From Zygnema cylindricum (Eukaryota; Streptophyta; Zygnematophyceae; Zygnematales; Zygnemataceae): a DNA stretch of 64,000 bases. The notes beneath the pieces were generated by a model. That model ran no database searches. It was not told where the DNA came from and saw nothing but the letters and a program-made list of their open reading frames with translations. The stretch covers positions 599,550-663,549 of the forward strand of contig JBBHKE010003455.1 in the NCBI GenBank assembly GCA_037447655.1, in the 5' to 3' direction. The translations under genes were made by a program, and so were the position numbers. Shown one piece after another: positions 49,483 through 61,400 of this stretch; positions within the stretch are counted from its first letter, which is position 1, and each line of letters opens with the position of its first letter.

Positions 49483-52400
49483 GTAGGTTTGCCACATGGC
49501 ATTGCCATTATTGAGAATTTCTTTCAATAGTGTTCTTTGGAAAGCATCTGGCAACTTTTCCTTTTGCCTCATCTGATCCAGGCTCTGTGGACGCACCTGC
49601 CTCCTGCGATTTTGTCTCATCTAATTCCAGGCGTTCTTCTTTTGGCAGGTTGTGGCAATCAGTGGGACTACACGGAATGCCCAACTGGAACTTGCTGCTC
49701 ACAAGACGGCTTTTGTGGATCGAATTCCTCTTATTGTGGGGCAGGCTGTCAACTGGATGGGGGAGAGTGTGGTCAGTACACCACCCACCATTATTAGAGA
49801 GAACAACAATAGCAAGATTTTAACCGTATTACCACTGGACACGTTTCTAGCAAGTTTTGCGACCTTGTCATCATTCGTAAACCACTGATGAAATTATTAG
49901 GGGTAGTACGGTTTTGTACTTGTTTGCAGAACAAACATCAATCATCATTATTGGTGGGGCTCTCATCAGCAATTTTACTTGTTATTATTGCTAATCCACA
50001 TTATTTGTGTTATTCGGTAGAGTCTTTGCGAATAAGGTTTATTCCATGACAAAGTGTGGATTGTACACGACAGATTTGTGCAATTCACCCTCAAACTACA
50101 CTATTTAAGGACGTGGACCATAATCTGCCACGTCTCCTGGCACTAAATTAGAATGAATGACGCTAATTTTTTCTTTACACTAATAATTTCTCAACGCTAA
50201 TAACGATTCGCGGTGTACTGGCCAGTAATCGCAGTAATTGTGTAGAAAAGTGTACGATTTTTTTTTTTTCTGTAAGATTACTTCGATGACTGAATAATAT
50301 CCCCTATGCGCAGTTACCCTATTAAGCCGTGTTTTTCGGTGGCCTCCCAAAGCACTAACTGTTTTGTTATGCAAAGATCTGATAGATATGGATCCGTATG
50401 GACTTTCCTTGCATTGACTCATTTTCTATGGTGCACGGTTATGAAGGCAGATTCTGGTGATAAACCAAAGTAAAGGAATGAAAGTTTGTGAGCACAATCT
50501 GGTGTCTCTGTGATGGCCATTCAGTTGAATGTTTGAGTTTTTGATTCCATCATAGAAATGTGTAACTGACTAGTGATTTATGTCGGTTTTTCCTTTGTCA
50601 GGTTGTGGACCGAAGTTTGGAGGCGCTGTATGTCCACATGGCAATTGTTGTTCCAAAGACGGTTTTTGTGGCGACAGTTTGTCCTATTGCGGAACAGGAT
50701 GCCAGCTGGCATATGGGAAGTGTGGTAAGTCATCGTTTTGAACACGTGTGCTTGCTATATCACTTCTATTATTACCCAACGGCGCTGTGTCAATTGGGAC
50801 GTTTTACGTTCAGAGTACAATTTTCTTTGTGTTAACTGAATGGGATTATTTTTCACGTAATGGACCAACCAAAACTTTAACTTAGGAATCCAATCGCGGA
50901 GCATTAACGATGTTTTAATCCATTCATGCATTGCTGTTTGAGCCCAGAAACTAAGAGTATAAATGATGATATGTTATCGATTATTCCAATTTAGGATAAA
51001 TTGATGTAAATAATTTGTTGGCCTCCTATATGATACTATTTAGCAAATTTAAACTTGCTCTTGGTCACCTCAATTCGGTGTTAGCTCTGAAAACCTAATT
51101 GAGTATTAGAGATACTTCGATTCATGACGACTTCTGGTTATAGTGGAACTAGCTCCTGTTTTGGTAATTCTTTTATGATATGTCACAAAGATGATGTCTG
51201 CGACTAAACCATAAGCTACCTACTTCAAACTCTTTACATAGTATAACTTGTAGGAGTCAAAACAATAATTTTGGCACCATATAATGTTCTGTCGGTTTCT
51301 AATCGGTTGGATTAGGTTGCTGCCAAAACTGTTAGCCGAAACTGCAAGCACTTAGAAGACCGTAAACCTTGTAACAAATGGTAGTGCCACGCTGGCACTA
51401 TCTTTTTTGGTATGGCAGTCGATGCGTACGTCGTAAAGTCAAAAGTTCATATTAAGTACAAACAGCATAGTGGTGTTATTGTTCCATGAGAATTACTTGT
51501 TGGGAAAATTACCAATTTTAAGTAAGGAGATTCAGCTAGCCTTTTGTTCCTTGTGTACACCAACGTTCTGTTTCAGCTGACGATTATATTTCCTCGACTC
51601 CATTTTATTAACAGGATGTGGAGCAAAATTTAAAGGCACAAAATGCCCTTCCGGATACTGTTGCGGGGATGATAGCTTGTGTGGAAATGATTTGGACGCA
51701 TGCGGAGGCGGTTGCCAGCTCAGCTATGGCGTTTGTCGTAAGTTTTCGAAATTTTTTCGTACAATGTGTCCATGCAATTCAATTTTTTTTTACTTAACCT
51801 ATCTTTAGTGCAGTTTTGTCGGAAACACTTACGCTTTTGCCACACTATACTGGCTAATTTTGGCAGGTTGTGGGAGACGATGGGACGATACTGAGTGTCC
51901 CTTTGGTGCCTGTTGCTCAAGTTCTAGCTTTTGTGGAACGACTATGGCACATTGTGGATTAGGATGTCAGCCGTACGGAGGACAATGCGGTCAGTATTCA
52001 TTTCCAATGATCTATGCTTCTACGAGTTGTTGTCACAAATGTCGTATGATGGCTTTTCTTCTATAGATAGTCGAGTTATATTGCTAGATTTAATTGATGT
52101 TTGTGTGAGTAAACACAGTTTCATGAGTGACTTGTATTTTTTGTATTGGAAATTTGTTCTTTTAGTCATATAGTTTTACGCGTTAATTTTACTATTGAAG
52201 GTTTCTTGAAAGGTGTTATGTTGTTCTCAGACAACTGTTGGTACCGAAGATGATGAGGATGCAAGTGTAGTCATCTCAAAATTAATACAAGCAAGAAAAT
52301 TTCACAAAACCTAGTCTGAAAACAACAAATTCAACAGTTGATAATGCACAAATCAGAGACAAAATAGCTTTGCAAATCTACTACAATGTAGAATCTACTA

Positions 52401-55400
52401 CAGTGTAGATGATAACAAGAGGAACACACAAAATTACAAAGAATTCTGCCCACAGATCTACTTCAATGTAGTTGTTAACAGGAGGAACACACACACAAAA
52501 TTACAAAGACTTCTGCCCACAAATGTATGAGTTATTCACTGATAGAATTACCAAAAACTTGACATACAATTTTTGATACCAAATTGTTCCTAACTCCAAA
52601 AATGACTAAGTCCTACTCATATACACTGAAGTTTCACTACTGAATATACGGAGGCATACCAGCCGTACAGCTAACTACCTGATACAGCTAATATTGTGCG
52701 TAAACCCGAAATAAACAAGGTATGTTAAACAAAAGAATCTTACACTAATCAACTAATCACATGAAGACAAAATCTTGTTTTACAACTAAAAAGAAGAAAA
52801 ACAATAAAATCTAAAGAATCATATTCATGGGTGAACCTCCACGTGTCATTTCGGTCCTCAGGTGTATCCGTACACCAACAGACAGATATTATGGAATGTG
52901 TTCTCCCTTGTACCGATGCGTGTCTCGGGAGTGTATTCATCGGTGTACTCCTTATTGAGTCATTGTAACTCCAATTCTAGTTCATACTGAAGCGGACTTA
53001 CTAAAAACATTCCAAGTCCTAAAACACTCTCTCCCTCACATTCGAGACATAAAAAAGATCAAAACTTTCCAAAACAACACTCCCCTAAAGCTTTAGACTC
53101 TGCTAGCCACTTAAACCACATGCTTCTCTACAAAACTGTAAATTAAATTAGGTACAGGCAAGGATTTGGTCATCATGTCAGCAACCATTTGCTCATCTGT
53201 AAATAAATTTAGGTACAGGCAAGGGTTTGGTCATCATGTCAGCAACCATCTACTCATTTGTAAATAATTGAGTTTCATAACTCTTCTCATAACATTCTCT
53301 CTCACAAAATGTATCTTGATATCAATGTGTTTGCTCTTAAAGTGATAGGTAAGGTTAGATGCAATAACAATAGCCGCATGATTGTCACACCACACTATCT
53401 AGGGTCCAGACTGCTTAAAAAGAAGCTCTTGAAAGAGAAGCTTTACCCAAAGCAACTCCTTGACAACTGAGCTGACCGCCATGTACTCAGCTTCCATAGT
53501 AGACTGAATTATCACCTTCTGAAGTTTGTTGCTTTGGCAACATGTCCCACTTCCAATCTTCAGAAACTATTTGGTGGTAGGGCATCGGCTTAACATATCT
53601 CCATAGCTCGTATCGCTCCATGTCTGAATTTTCACTTCCTCTCCATCAAGAGAGAGTCGGAGGTTTCGAGTTCATGCAAGATACCAAAGAACCCTCGTTG
53701 CTTCCTCCCAGTCTGACTTCTTTGGATTTTGCAGACTTCGCCTTAAAGCTCCAACAGCTGTTGCATTATCTGGTAGGGTAGATTTCATAAAATAGATAAG
53801 ACTCCTAACAATCTGCCTGTAAGGAATGTAGGACATAAAATCTGCCTCCTCTGACTCCAAAGAGTCATCAATCACCACACTACCGTTTGATTTTGGAGTC
53901 ATCAATCACCACACTACCGTTTGATTCCTTCCCCTCTATTTTCTGCCTGATCTCCATGGGAGTAGCACTTCCCTTAGCATTTGATATGCCAAACCTCTCA
54001 AGCATGTTCCCAATGGCTTCTCTGTGTCAAATAAATTACTCTCTGTTTTCTATCCCTTTCTACCTGAATTCCCAAAATGTACTTAGCCTCCCCTATGTCT
54101 TTCATTTAAAACCGAAACTCAAAGCTGGTTTTACTTTGTTGATTTCATTAATGGATTTGCTCAGAAGCAGCAAATCATTCACATAAACAACAATATATAT
54201 TACTCCATCTTCCCCTTCGGTTACACAAACTGAATAATCTGAACTGATTATAGTATAACTAAGATTAGTCAAAAATTCATCCAATTTTAGTGTCGTGGAG
54301 CTTGCTTCAAATCATAAAGGGACTTCAACAGTTTATAGACTAGATTTTCTTTCCCTTTTTTTGCAAACCCCTTCGGCTGCTTCATATTTATTACTTCATG
54401 TAGATCCCCATGCAAGAAAGCTGTTTTTACATCCAATCTGATGTAGTTCCATATCCATTGCTGCTAGAGATAAAAAAATCCTAAGAGTAGGAAGACAAAC
54501 TATAGGTGAGAAAGTCTCCTCATAGTCAATACTCTCTCTCTCGCTATAGCCCTTAGCAACAAGTCTAGCCTTATATCTCTCAATGGTATTATTAGGATTC
54601 AACTTTAATTTGAAGACCTAACCGATCGATTTTCGATTCGGTGGAAGTTCCACAAGCTCTCACGTTTGAGCCTCCATGATTGATTTTATCTCATCATTCG
54701 CCGCAACAATTCATTAATTATTTTCAAGATCGGAAAAGGCTTCCTGAATGGTAACAGGCCCCCTTGTGCTAGCACAATAAGCACTTTCCACTTGTTCACC
54801 TCTCACCCGTCTGCTTTGTCTTCTTCCCCCCGGAAAATTTGAAGTTGGAACTGTTGGTCCTCGGACTTGTCTCGGGGAAGGAGGTGGGGGGTCAATAGTA
54901 GTTGCAGCAACAGAGGGATATGGCTGCTTAAAAACATTCGGCAGGCCAGATGTAGTGGAAGAGAAAGGAGTTGATGATGGCTTGAAGGGAACCTGCTCAA
55001 GGATGATGTATTGTTACATTTTCTTTTTCTTCTCCGCTTCATTCAAGCTAAAGACATCAATAGATTGACTCTCTTCCTTATTCTGAATATTCCTAGCAAT
55101 CTAAATTGTACATTTTTGAGGATTAGGATTATACACTCTTTATCCTACAGACTCATCATTATAACCCAAAAGAATGCAAGGTACAGATTTCAGACTGAGC
55201 TTCCAGTTTGGAAGATTATCCAACATAAAATATTTGCTTCCAAAGACTCTGAAGTGACTAACATTCGGCAATCTTCCTGACCACATTTCATAAGGTGTTT
55301 TATCCTTTTGTGATCTGGTTTCTATTCTGTTTCTAATGTTTGAAGCACATTGAAAAGCCTCCCTCCAGAATTCTGGATCTACACCTTTATCCATCATCAT

Positions 55401-58400
55401 AGATTTAGCACACTTAGTCTGAGTCCTATTAAATCTTTCAGCAACACCATTTTGTTCCGGAGTATACGGAACAGTAACTCATGTGAAACGCCATTCTCTT
55501 TCGAATAATTAGCAAAGATATTAGATACTCTCCACCGTTGTCGGAGCCCAAAGCAAAGATCGGTTTCGTGTGAAGTTTTTTAGCCCATATTCGGTAATGC
55601 TTGAAATGCTTGAAGAACTCACTCTTCTCCTTTATAAAATAAACTCGGCTGAAACGTGAGTAGTCATCGGTGAAGGTGACAATGTATTTGCTGCCACCGA
55701 GGGAAGGAACTTTGTCCGGGTCCCATACATCCGAGTGGATAAGGCCGAGAATACCCTTTGCTCAGTGATTTGAAATCTGAGGTAAGGGAAGCTTATGAAG
55801 TTTTATGAGAGCACAACCATCATAAACATGGTATTTTTTTGACCAAGCTGGACACCTTCTATCATATTAGTCTTAACCATCTTTTCCAACGTGTCATTAT
55901 GCACATGCCCAAGTCTTTTATGCCCCAAAACATTCTCAGAAAAGACATTGGAGTACACAAAAAAATCAGCTTTATTATCAAGTCTATCCAATACAACATG
56001 TTTGGCCTCTAATTCCCACTAAGGCTACTCTCCCATCCTTGCTTACTATTTTTTTGCCTTTGCTCTGGAGAACATCAAATCCTTTCCTTTTGGCAATTGA
56101 AGTAGAAAACAATTTTTTCTTGAACTTTGGAACATATAAAACAGCATGGAAAGTTTTTGTCACACATTTGCCATCTATTTCACAATTTAGTTCTATGCTA
56201 CCTTTAGCATTTGCTTCAATTGTAGCACCACAAGCATAAATGATATGATGAGTAAGGATAGGTGTCATATCTTTGAAATAGGATTTGTTCCAACACGTGT
56301 TTCGAACTACCGGAATCCATAATCCACCCGAGATCTTTCTCTCCCTCCATCATTTTGGCGAGAACAAAGAACTCGGTGTCATCACTTTTAGGGAAACTCA
56401 CAACCTCTGATTTCTCCTTCTCCATCTCCTTCACCGGTTCTGTTTCTTCCGCAGAAAAGGTCGCAGTTTTGATCGGAGACCTTGGTGTAAATAGAGCTCT
56501 TTTTACTCTCCATCCCTTTTGATAAGAATCTATTTCACACGCTTTTATAAACAAAGGACAAAATCTGAACAAATGACCATTATTATAGCAGTATCTGCCA
56601 TACAGCTGAAAAGACTGATTGTTTTCTCGTTTTCTCCCGGAAACTGTGCATTGTATGCTACCGCTGGCTTACCAAAATTAAATGCCAACTGAGTAGCCTT
56701 TTCCTCTAGAATATACTCTGTAGCTGTAGCTAGATTTGTGCATTTTATGATACTGCTGGCTTACCAGAATTAAATGCCAACTGAGTAGCCTCTTCCTCTA
56801 TCTTCCTCTAGAATATACTATGTAGCTGTAGCTACTAGATTCCAGTCTTTCTTTTCCATTTTTTTGAGTTCATCTGAGGCTATTTTGTACTTATTAGGAA
56901 GTCCCCTTACTAAAATCATCAAAAGATGGTATTCACGAAAAGACCCCACTAAGCATGTCTTTCTTTTCTAATTTTTTCAGTTCATCTGAGGCTATCTTGT
57001 ACTTATTAAGAAGTCCCCTTACTAAAATCATCGCGTGATGGTATTCACGAAAAGACCCCCCTGAACATGCATTTTCGGCTATCAAAAGTTTGAACTTATT
57101 GCAATATCCAACCATGCTTCCGCCTGTGTATTTATATTCCCAAATCTGCCCACCAGTTATAATCTCATGCTGTGCATTAGCTCTAGAATGTCTTTTTCAA
57201 AGCATCCCATGCTTTAGTAGCCTGTATGTAGGACATATGTAGCTCATTAAAGATCAAATGAAGAGCTTGCTCGTTCTTTTGATCATAATTGGCATCAATT
57301 TCTGCCATAGATCCATTAACAACATTAAAAATCTTCATTTGTACAAAGTAAGACCTGACAAGATCTACCCAATATAAGTATTATCGACCATCAAAAACCC
57401 GAATTCGTGAAGACTTTCCCGTAACTTGTTATTCTGAGATAATTACAAGTACCGAAGACGACCATCAAAAACCGGAATTCGTGAACACTTTCAAGTAACC
57501 TGTTGTTCTGAGAGATGATTGCAGGTACCGAAGACGATGAGGATGCAGGTGTAATCATCTAAAACAAGCAAGAATCTTTCACAAAAATTGGTCTGAAAAA
57601 CAACAACTTCAACAATTGATAATTCACAAATCAAAGAAACGATAGCTCTGCAAATCTTCTACAATGTAGATGATAATTGGTGGAACATGCACACAAAATT
57701 ACAAAGAATTCTGCCCACAGATCTGTGAGATATTTACATATAAAATTACCAAAAACTTTGCATACAGTTTTTGATACCAAATTGTTCTTTAACTCCAAAA
57801 ATGACTAAGGGTATGGTTACATCAGGAGGTCTCTGTAATAGTATGGACAGCAAAATTTCTGTATTACAGAGGCCTTGGTTACATCGCGTAGCGTTTGTAA
57901 ACAAGTTTTCATATACGTGTTTTGATTGGAATGGTTCCACGTAAGTTGACAATCAAATCTATAAAATCGTCAAAGATTTGAAATCCGACCATGTTCGTTT
58001 GAAAATCCGTACTTCCGTATTACTAACGTGTACTTCGGAAGGGTACAGTGTCAATGTACCTCAAAGATCCCCTTCACTCTGCTGACAAAAAAGCAAAAAC
58101 GACAAAAAATTAGCGCGCAAAAACCATGGAGTTGGAGGACAAAAACCGTACGTCTTTTGGAAGGCAAAAACCGTACTTCTTTTCGTCAAATATTTTACGG
58201 TCACCTTGTCCGACGGCACGTGACTTCGGGGACATGTGAAAATTTTAGTTTTTTTTCGTCGCACGTGTTTATAGTCCACGCGTAGCGATTTTACAGGTTC
58301 AGTGAACCCACCTCTGCGAGGTGGGTTCACCAATATAGAGGCGGATGGAGCGAGAGGCGGATGGAGCGATTGCTTCACGGATGAAGACCAGAATACAATT

Positions 58401-61400
58401 GGACGGTCGATGTTTTCTCCCGGATCCTTAGAGAATCGTAATCTTATTTTCTGTAATGTTCTTTTCAAAAAATTCACGATGAAATAGTACGGCATGGTAC
58501 AAAATTCTGTAATATACCTCACTTTTTGTCTGATGTAACTACACCCTAAGGGCGTGTCCCCATGTAACCGATATTTTGAAACGTTATTTTGGAATTTAGC
58601 GCTGATTTTACGGTGTACTTTTCAAAGTGTGCCTATGTGAATTGTGACTTGCGCGTTCATTATTTTGAATATGTGGCAGCTGTACACGTCGCCAATACTT
58701 GCGAAACCCAAACTGCTGACATTTGTAGACGCCAACCGTCTCGGAACAAACTGCGGACATTTGTACGCCGCAAAGAGCTCCTGACATACTGGGACAATTG
58801 TTGACGCCAACTGTCATTTGTTGACGCCCACACGTGAACGACACAAGCAATCGCCTACGTCTACAAAATGACATTTGTAGACGCCCACAAGTGGACAACA
58901 TAAGCAAACGGACAAACAATTTTTTTTCGTGTATTCTCCCAACTGCAAAAAAACAAATGAGACCTTTTGACGCGTGCAACCCAAGATTTCTATTCGTCAA
59001 TAGGGTAGTATTTTGATTAAAAGCAGTTCACGATTTGATTTCATTGCAAGTGTGAAGATGAGCTGGGAGTGGGTCGCGATGATAATACTGCCAAATCGCC
59101 GTACCTTTCAAGTTCCAAGATGACGCAAAATGTATTTGAGTTTTTGCCCATTTTTCGTACGGCGTAATATTTTCAAGTAGGAAGTCCCATTTTCTGTGTA
59201 AACGACGGAAAAAAACCCTTACTTGAACACATGGGGACACGCCCTAAGTCCTACTCATATACACTGAAGCTTCGCTACTGAATGTACAGAGGCATACCAG
59301 CCGTACAACTAACTACGTGATAGAGCTTGTTGGTTTGAAAAGTTAGTTTCGTGCGTGCGTGTCGTTTCCTGCGTACACAATGTTTCGTGGGTACAGTACG
59401 CTACTCTAATTCTATCTTGATTTACTGTGGAGGTTCGAATTGATTTGGGAATTGGGGGAGTAATGGTACTAATTGTTTTGGGATGTACGTTATTTATTGA
59501 GTGGCGCGAACAAAACGTAAGGAAAGGTACAGAATATGTAAATGTACGGCGGATCGCGAAGCGATCCGATCTGGAATGTTTTTGGAGAAGTACGCCGCTT
59601 GTACGGACTAATTTGGATGGAGTGATGTCATTTCGCCAAGTGGATTTTGGTGATTATGTTTCACGACATCAAGGAGCTACGGACGGCGGCGCCGTCAGTT
59701 TGGTGAGGGACGCGAAATCGCGTCCATCACATGATATTTAATTTGGACGGTCCAGATTCGTTTGACTGAATTTGTAAGACTTGTAAATATTTAGCAATGT
59801 TTTGTCCCGTGTATTAATTATTAATGTAGATATCATGTACACTCATATTAATTGAGGTAGTTGATTGATTACGTACGGCTGGTATGCCTCCGTACAGTTA
59901 GTAGTAAGCTGTAGTGTATATTTGTAGGACTTAGTCATTTTTTTGTACTCAGGAACTTTTGGACAGAAACTGTATTCTGTTCCTTTTTGGGAATTTTATC
60001 TGAGAATTGCTCTCAGTTCTATTGGCAAAATTATCTGAAATTTTGCATGTGTGTTCCTCCTTGTATTGATAATATTTTGGCAAATTTGCAGACCTAGTGT
60101 GTGTCTGGTTTGCTTGGGGCTTCATTGTGAAGTTGGTCAGATTTATCAAAGATCTGGCAGGCTGTTTTTCTGCAACTTTGACTGAGTGTTGTGATTATTC
60201 GGTTTAATATTGTTATATGAAAATTGGTGGGAATACTAAGTGGCATAGAAACTATCTGGTTGAGTAGTTTCAGCTTGGTTTGGTTATTCTGTAGAATTCT
60301 GAGTGGAATCAAAGGAGGCTGTTTTGGGGTAGTCTGTGGTGCTTCCGAGGGTACATTCATGGCTGAAAAGGGCTATGAACAACAGAGCTAATATTGTGCG
60401 TATAAGAATCCTACACTAATAAACTAATCACATGAAGACAATCCTGTTGAGTCAAATATTTACGACTACGTAGGATTCCGTATGCCGTCGTGTACATGGT
60501 CCACTCTGACTAGCATTTGTCGGCGGTCTGTATCCGCTGCCCGCATATCAGATTCATATCCATAGGTGAACCTCCACGTGTCATTTCGGTTTCAGGTGTA
60601 TCTGTACATCAACCGACAGATTTTCTAGAATGCGTTCTCCCTTGTACCGACGCGTGTCCCGGGAGTGTATTCATCGGTGTACTCCTTATTGAGTCACACC
60701 AATTCTGGTTCATACTGAACCTGACTTACTAAAAACATTCTAAGTCCTAAAACTCTCTCCCTCACACCCGGAACAGAGAGGACTAAAGCTTTCCAAAACA
60801 ACATTTATTGACCAGAGTAGCATTCTTTTTCCTAAACCGGACTTACTAAAAACATTCTAAGTCCCAAAACTCTCTCCCTCACACCTGAGACTCTTTTTCC
60901 TAAACCGGACTTACTAAAAACATTCTAAGTCCCAAAACTCTCTCCCTCACACCCGAGACACAGAGATGACTAAAGCTTTCCAAAACAACATTTTTTGACT
61001 AGAGTAGCTTTTTTTTTCCTAACTCGTGTGTAAAACCAATCACAATATTCTTCTCGTAGTTGGTTTGGCTTAGACCAAAATGATTATAAAAGAAGCCCAA
61101 ACCCAATTTCTCCGCACAGAAAATGTTATTTACACAATTTTGCATCCACTCTAAATTATCTTTTCAAATTGCTTTGTTTTGTTTTTGTTTTTTTGTTTTG
61201 TTTTTTGTTCATTGTTTACATGGTCGAAAATCCTAGCCGCAAGGGGATTGGAAAAATTGAGGTCACGATGGCTTTTTGACTTGTTTTAAAACTCATTTTT
61301 TTTAGTGTTAATTTTGTGTTCAAAAGGTCGAAAATCCTAGCTACAAGTGGATTGGAAAAACTGAGGTCATGATAGCTTTTGCACTTGTTTTATAATTCAT

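Larger units (their letters stand above)
52219..60803 (-). mobile_element. Old Ty1/copia element in the giant intron, heavily decayed
   Basis: Minus-strand order from right to left: gag (about 57115-56933), zinc-finger/protease (DSGSS near 56310), GAG-pre-integrase (GHKRLGHVHNDTL near 55910), integrase (about 55400-55140), RT (YKARLVAKGY near 54560; YVNDLLLL at about 54190 instead of YVDD), RNase H traces near 53480-53560. Numerous stops, frameshifts and short tandem duplications are present. The LTRs are 52219-53079 and 57501-60803 as interrupted by later insertions. LTR ends read TGTTG...CAACA on the plus strand. A clear target duplication was not found. Confidence 0.8.
57501..60803 (-). 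repeat. 5' LTR of the old copia element, interrupted by three insertions
   Basis: LTR pieces 57501-57808, 59245-59327 and 60385-60803 align in order with the uninterrupted LTR at 52219-53079. Between them lie two MITEs (57809-59244) and a solo LTR (59328-60384). Confidence 0.75.

Noticed and set aside
57388-57500. Second half-tRNA primer site next to the old copia LTR
   Set aside because: The minus-strand sequence after the LTR (GGTTACTTGAAAG) agrees with the initiator tRNA arm only for the first bases, and the area is locally duplicated.
59427-59741. ORF of 104 codons
   Set aside because: Lies wholly within a solo LTR.
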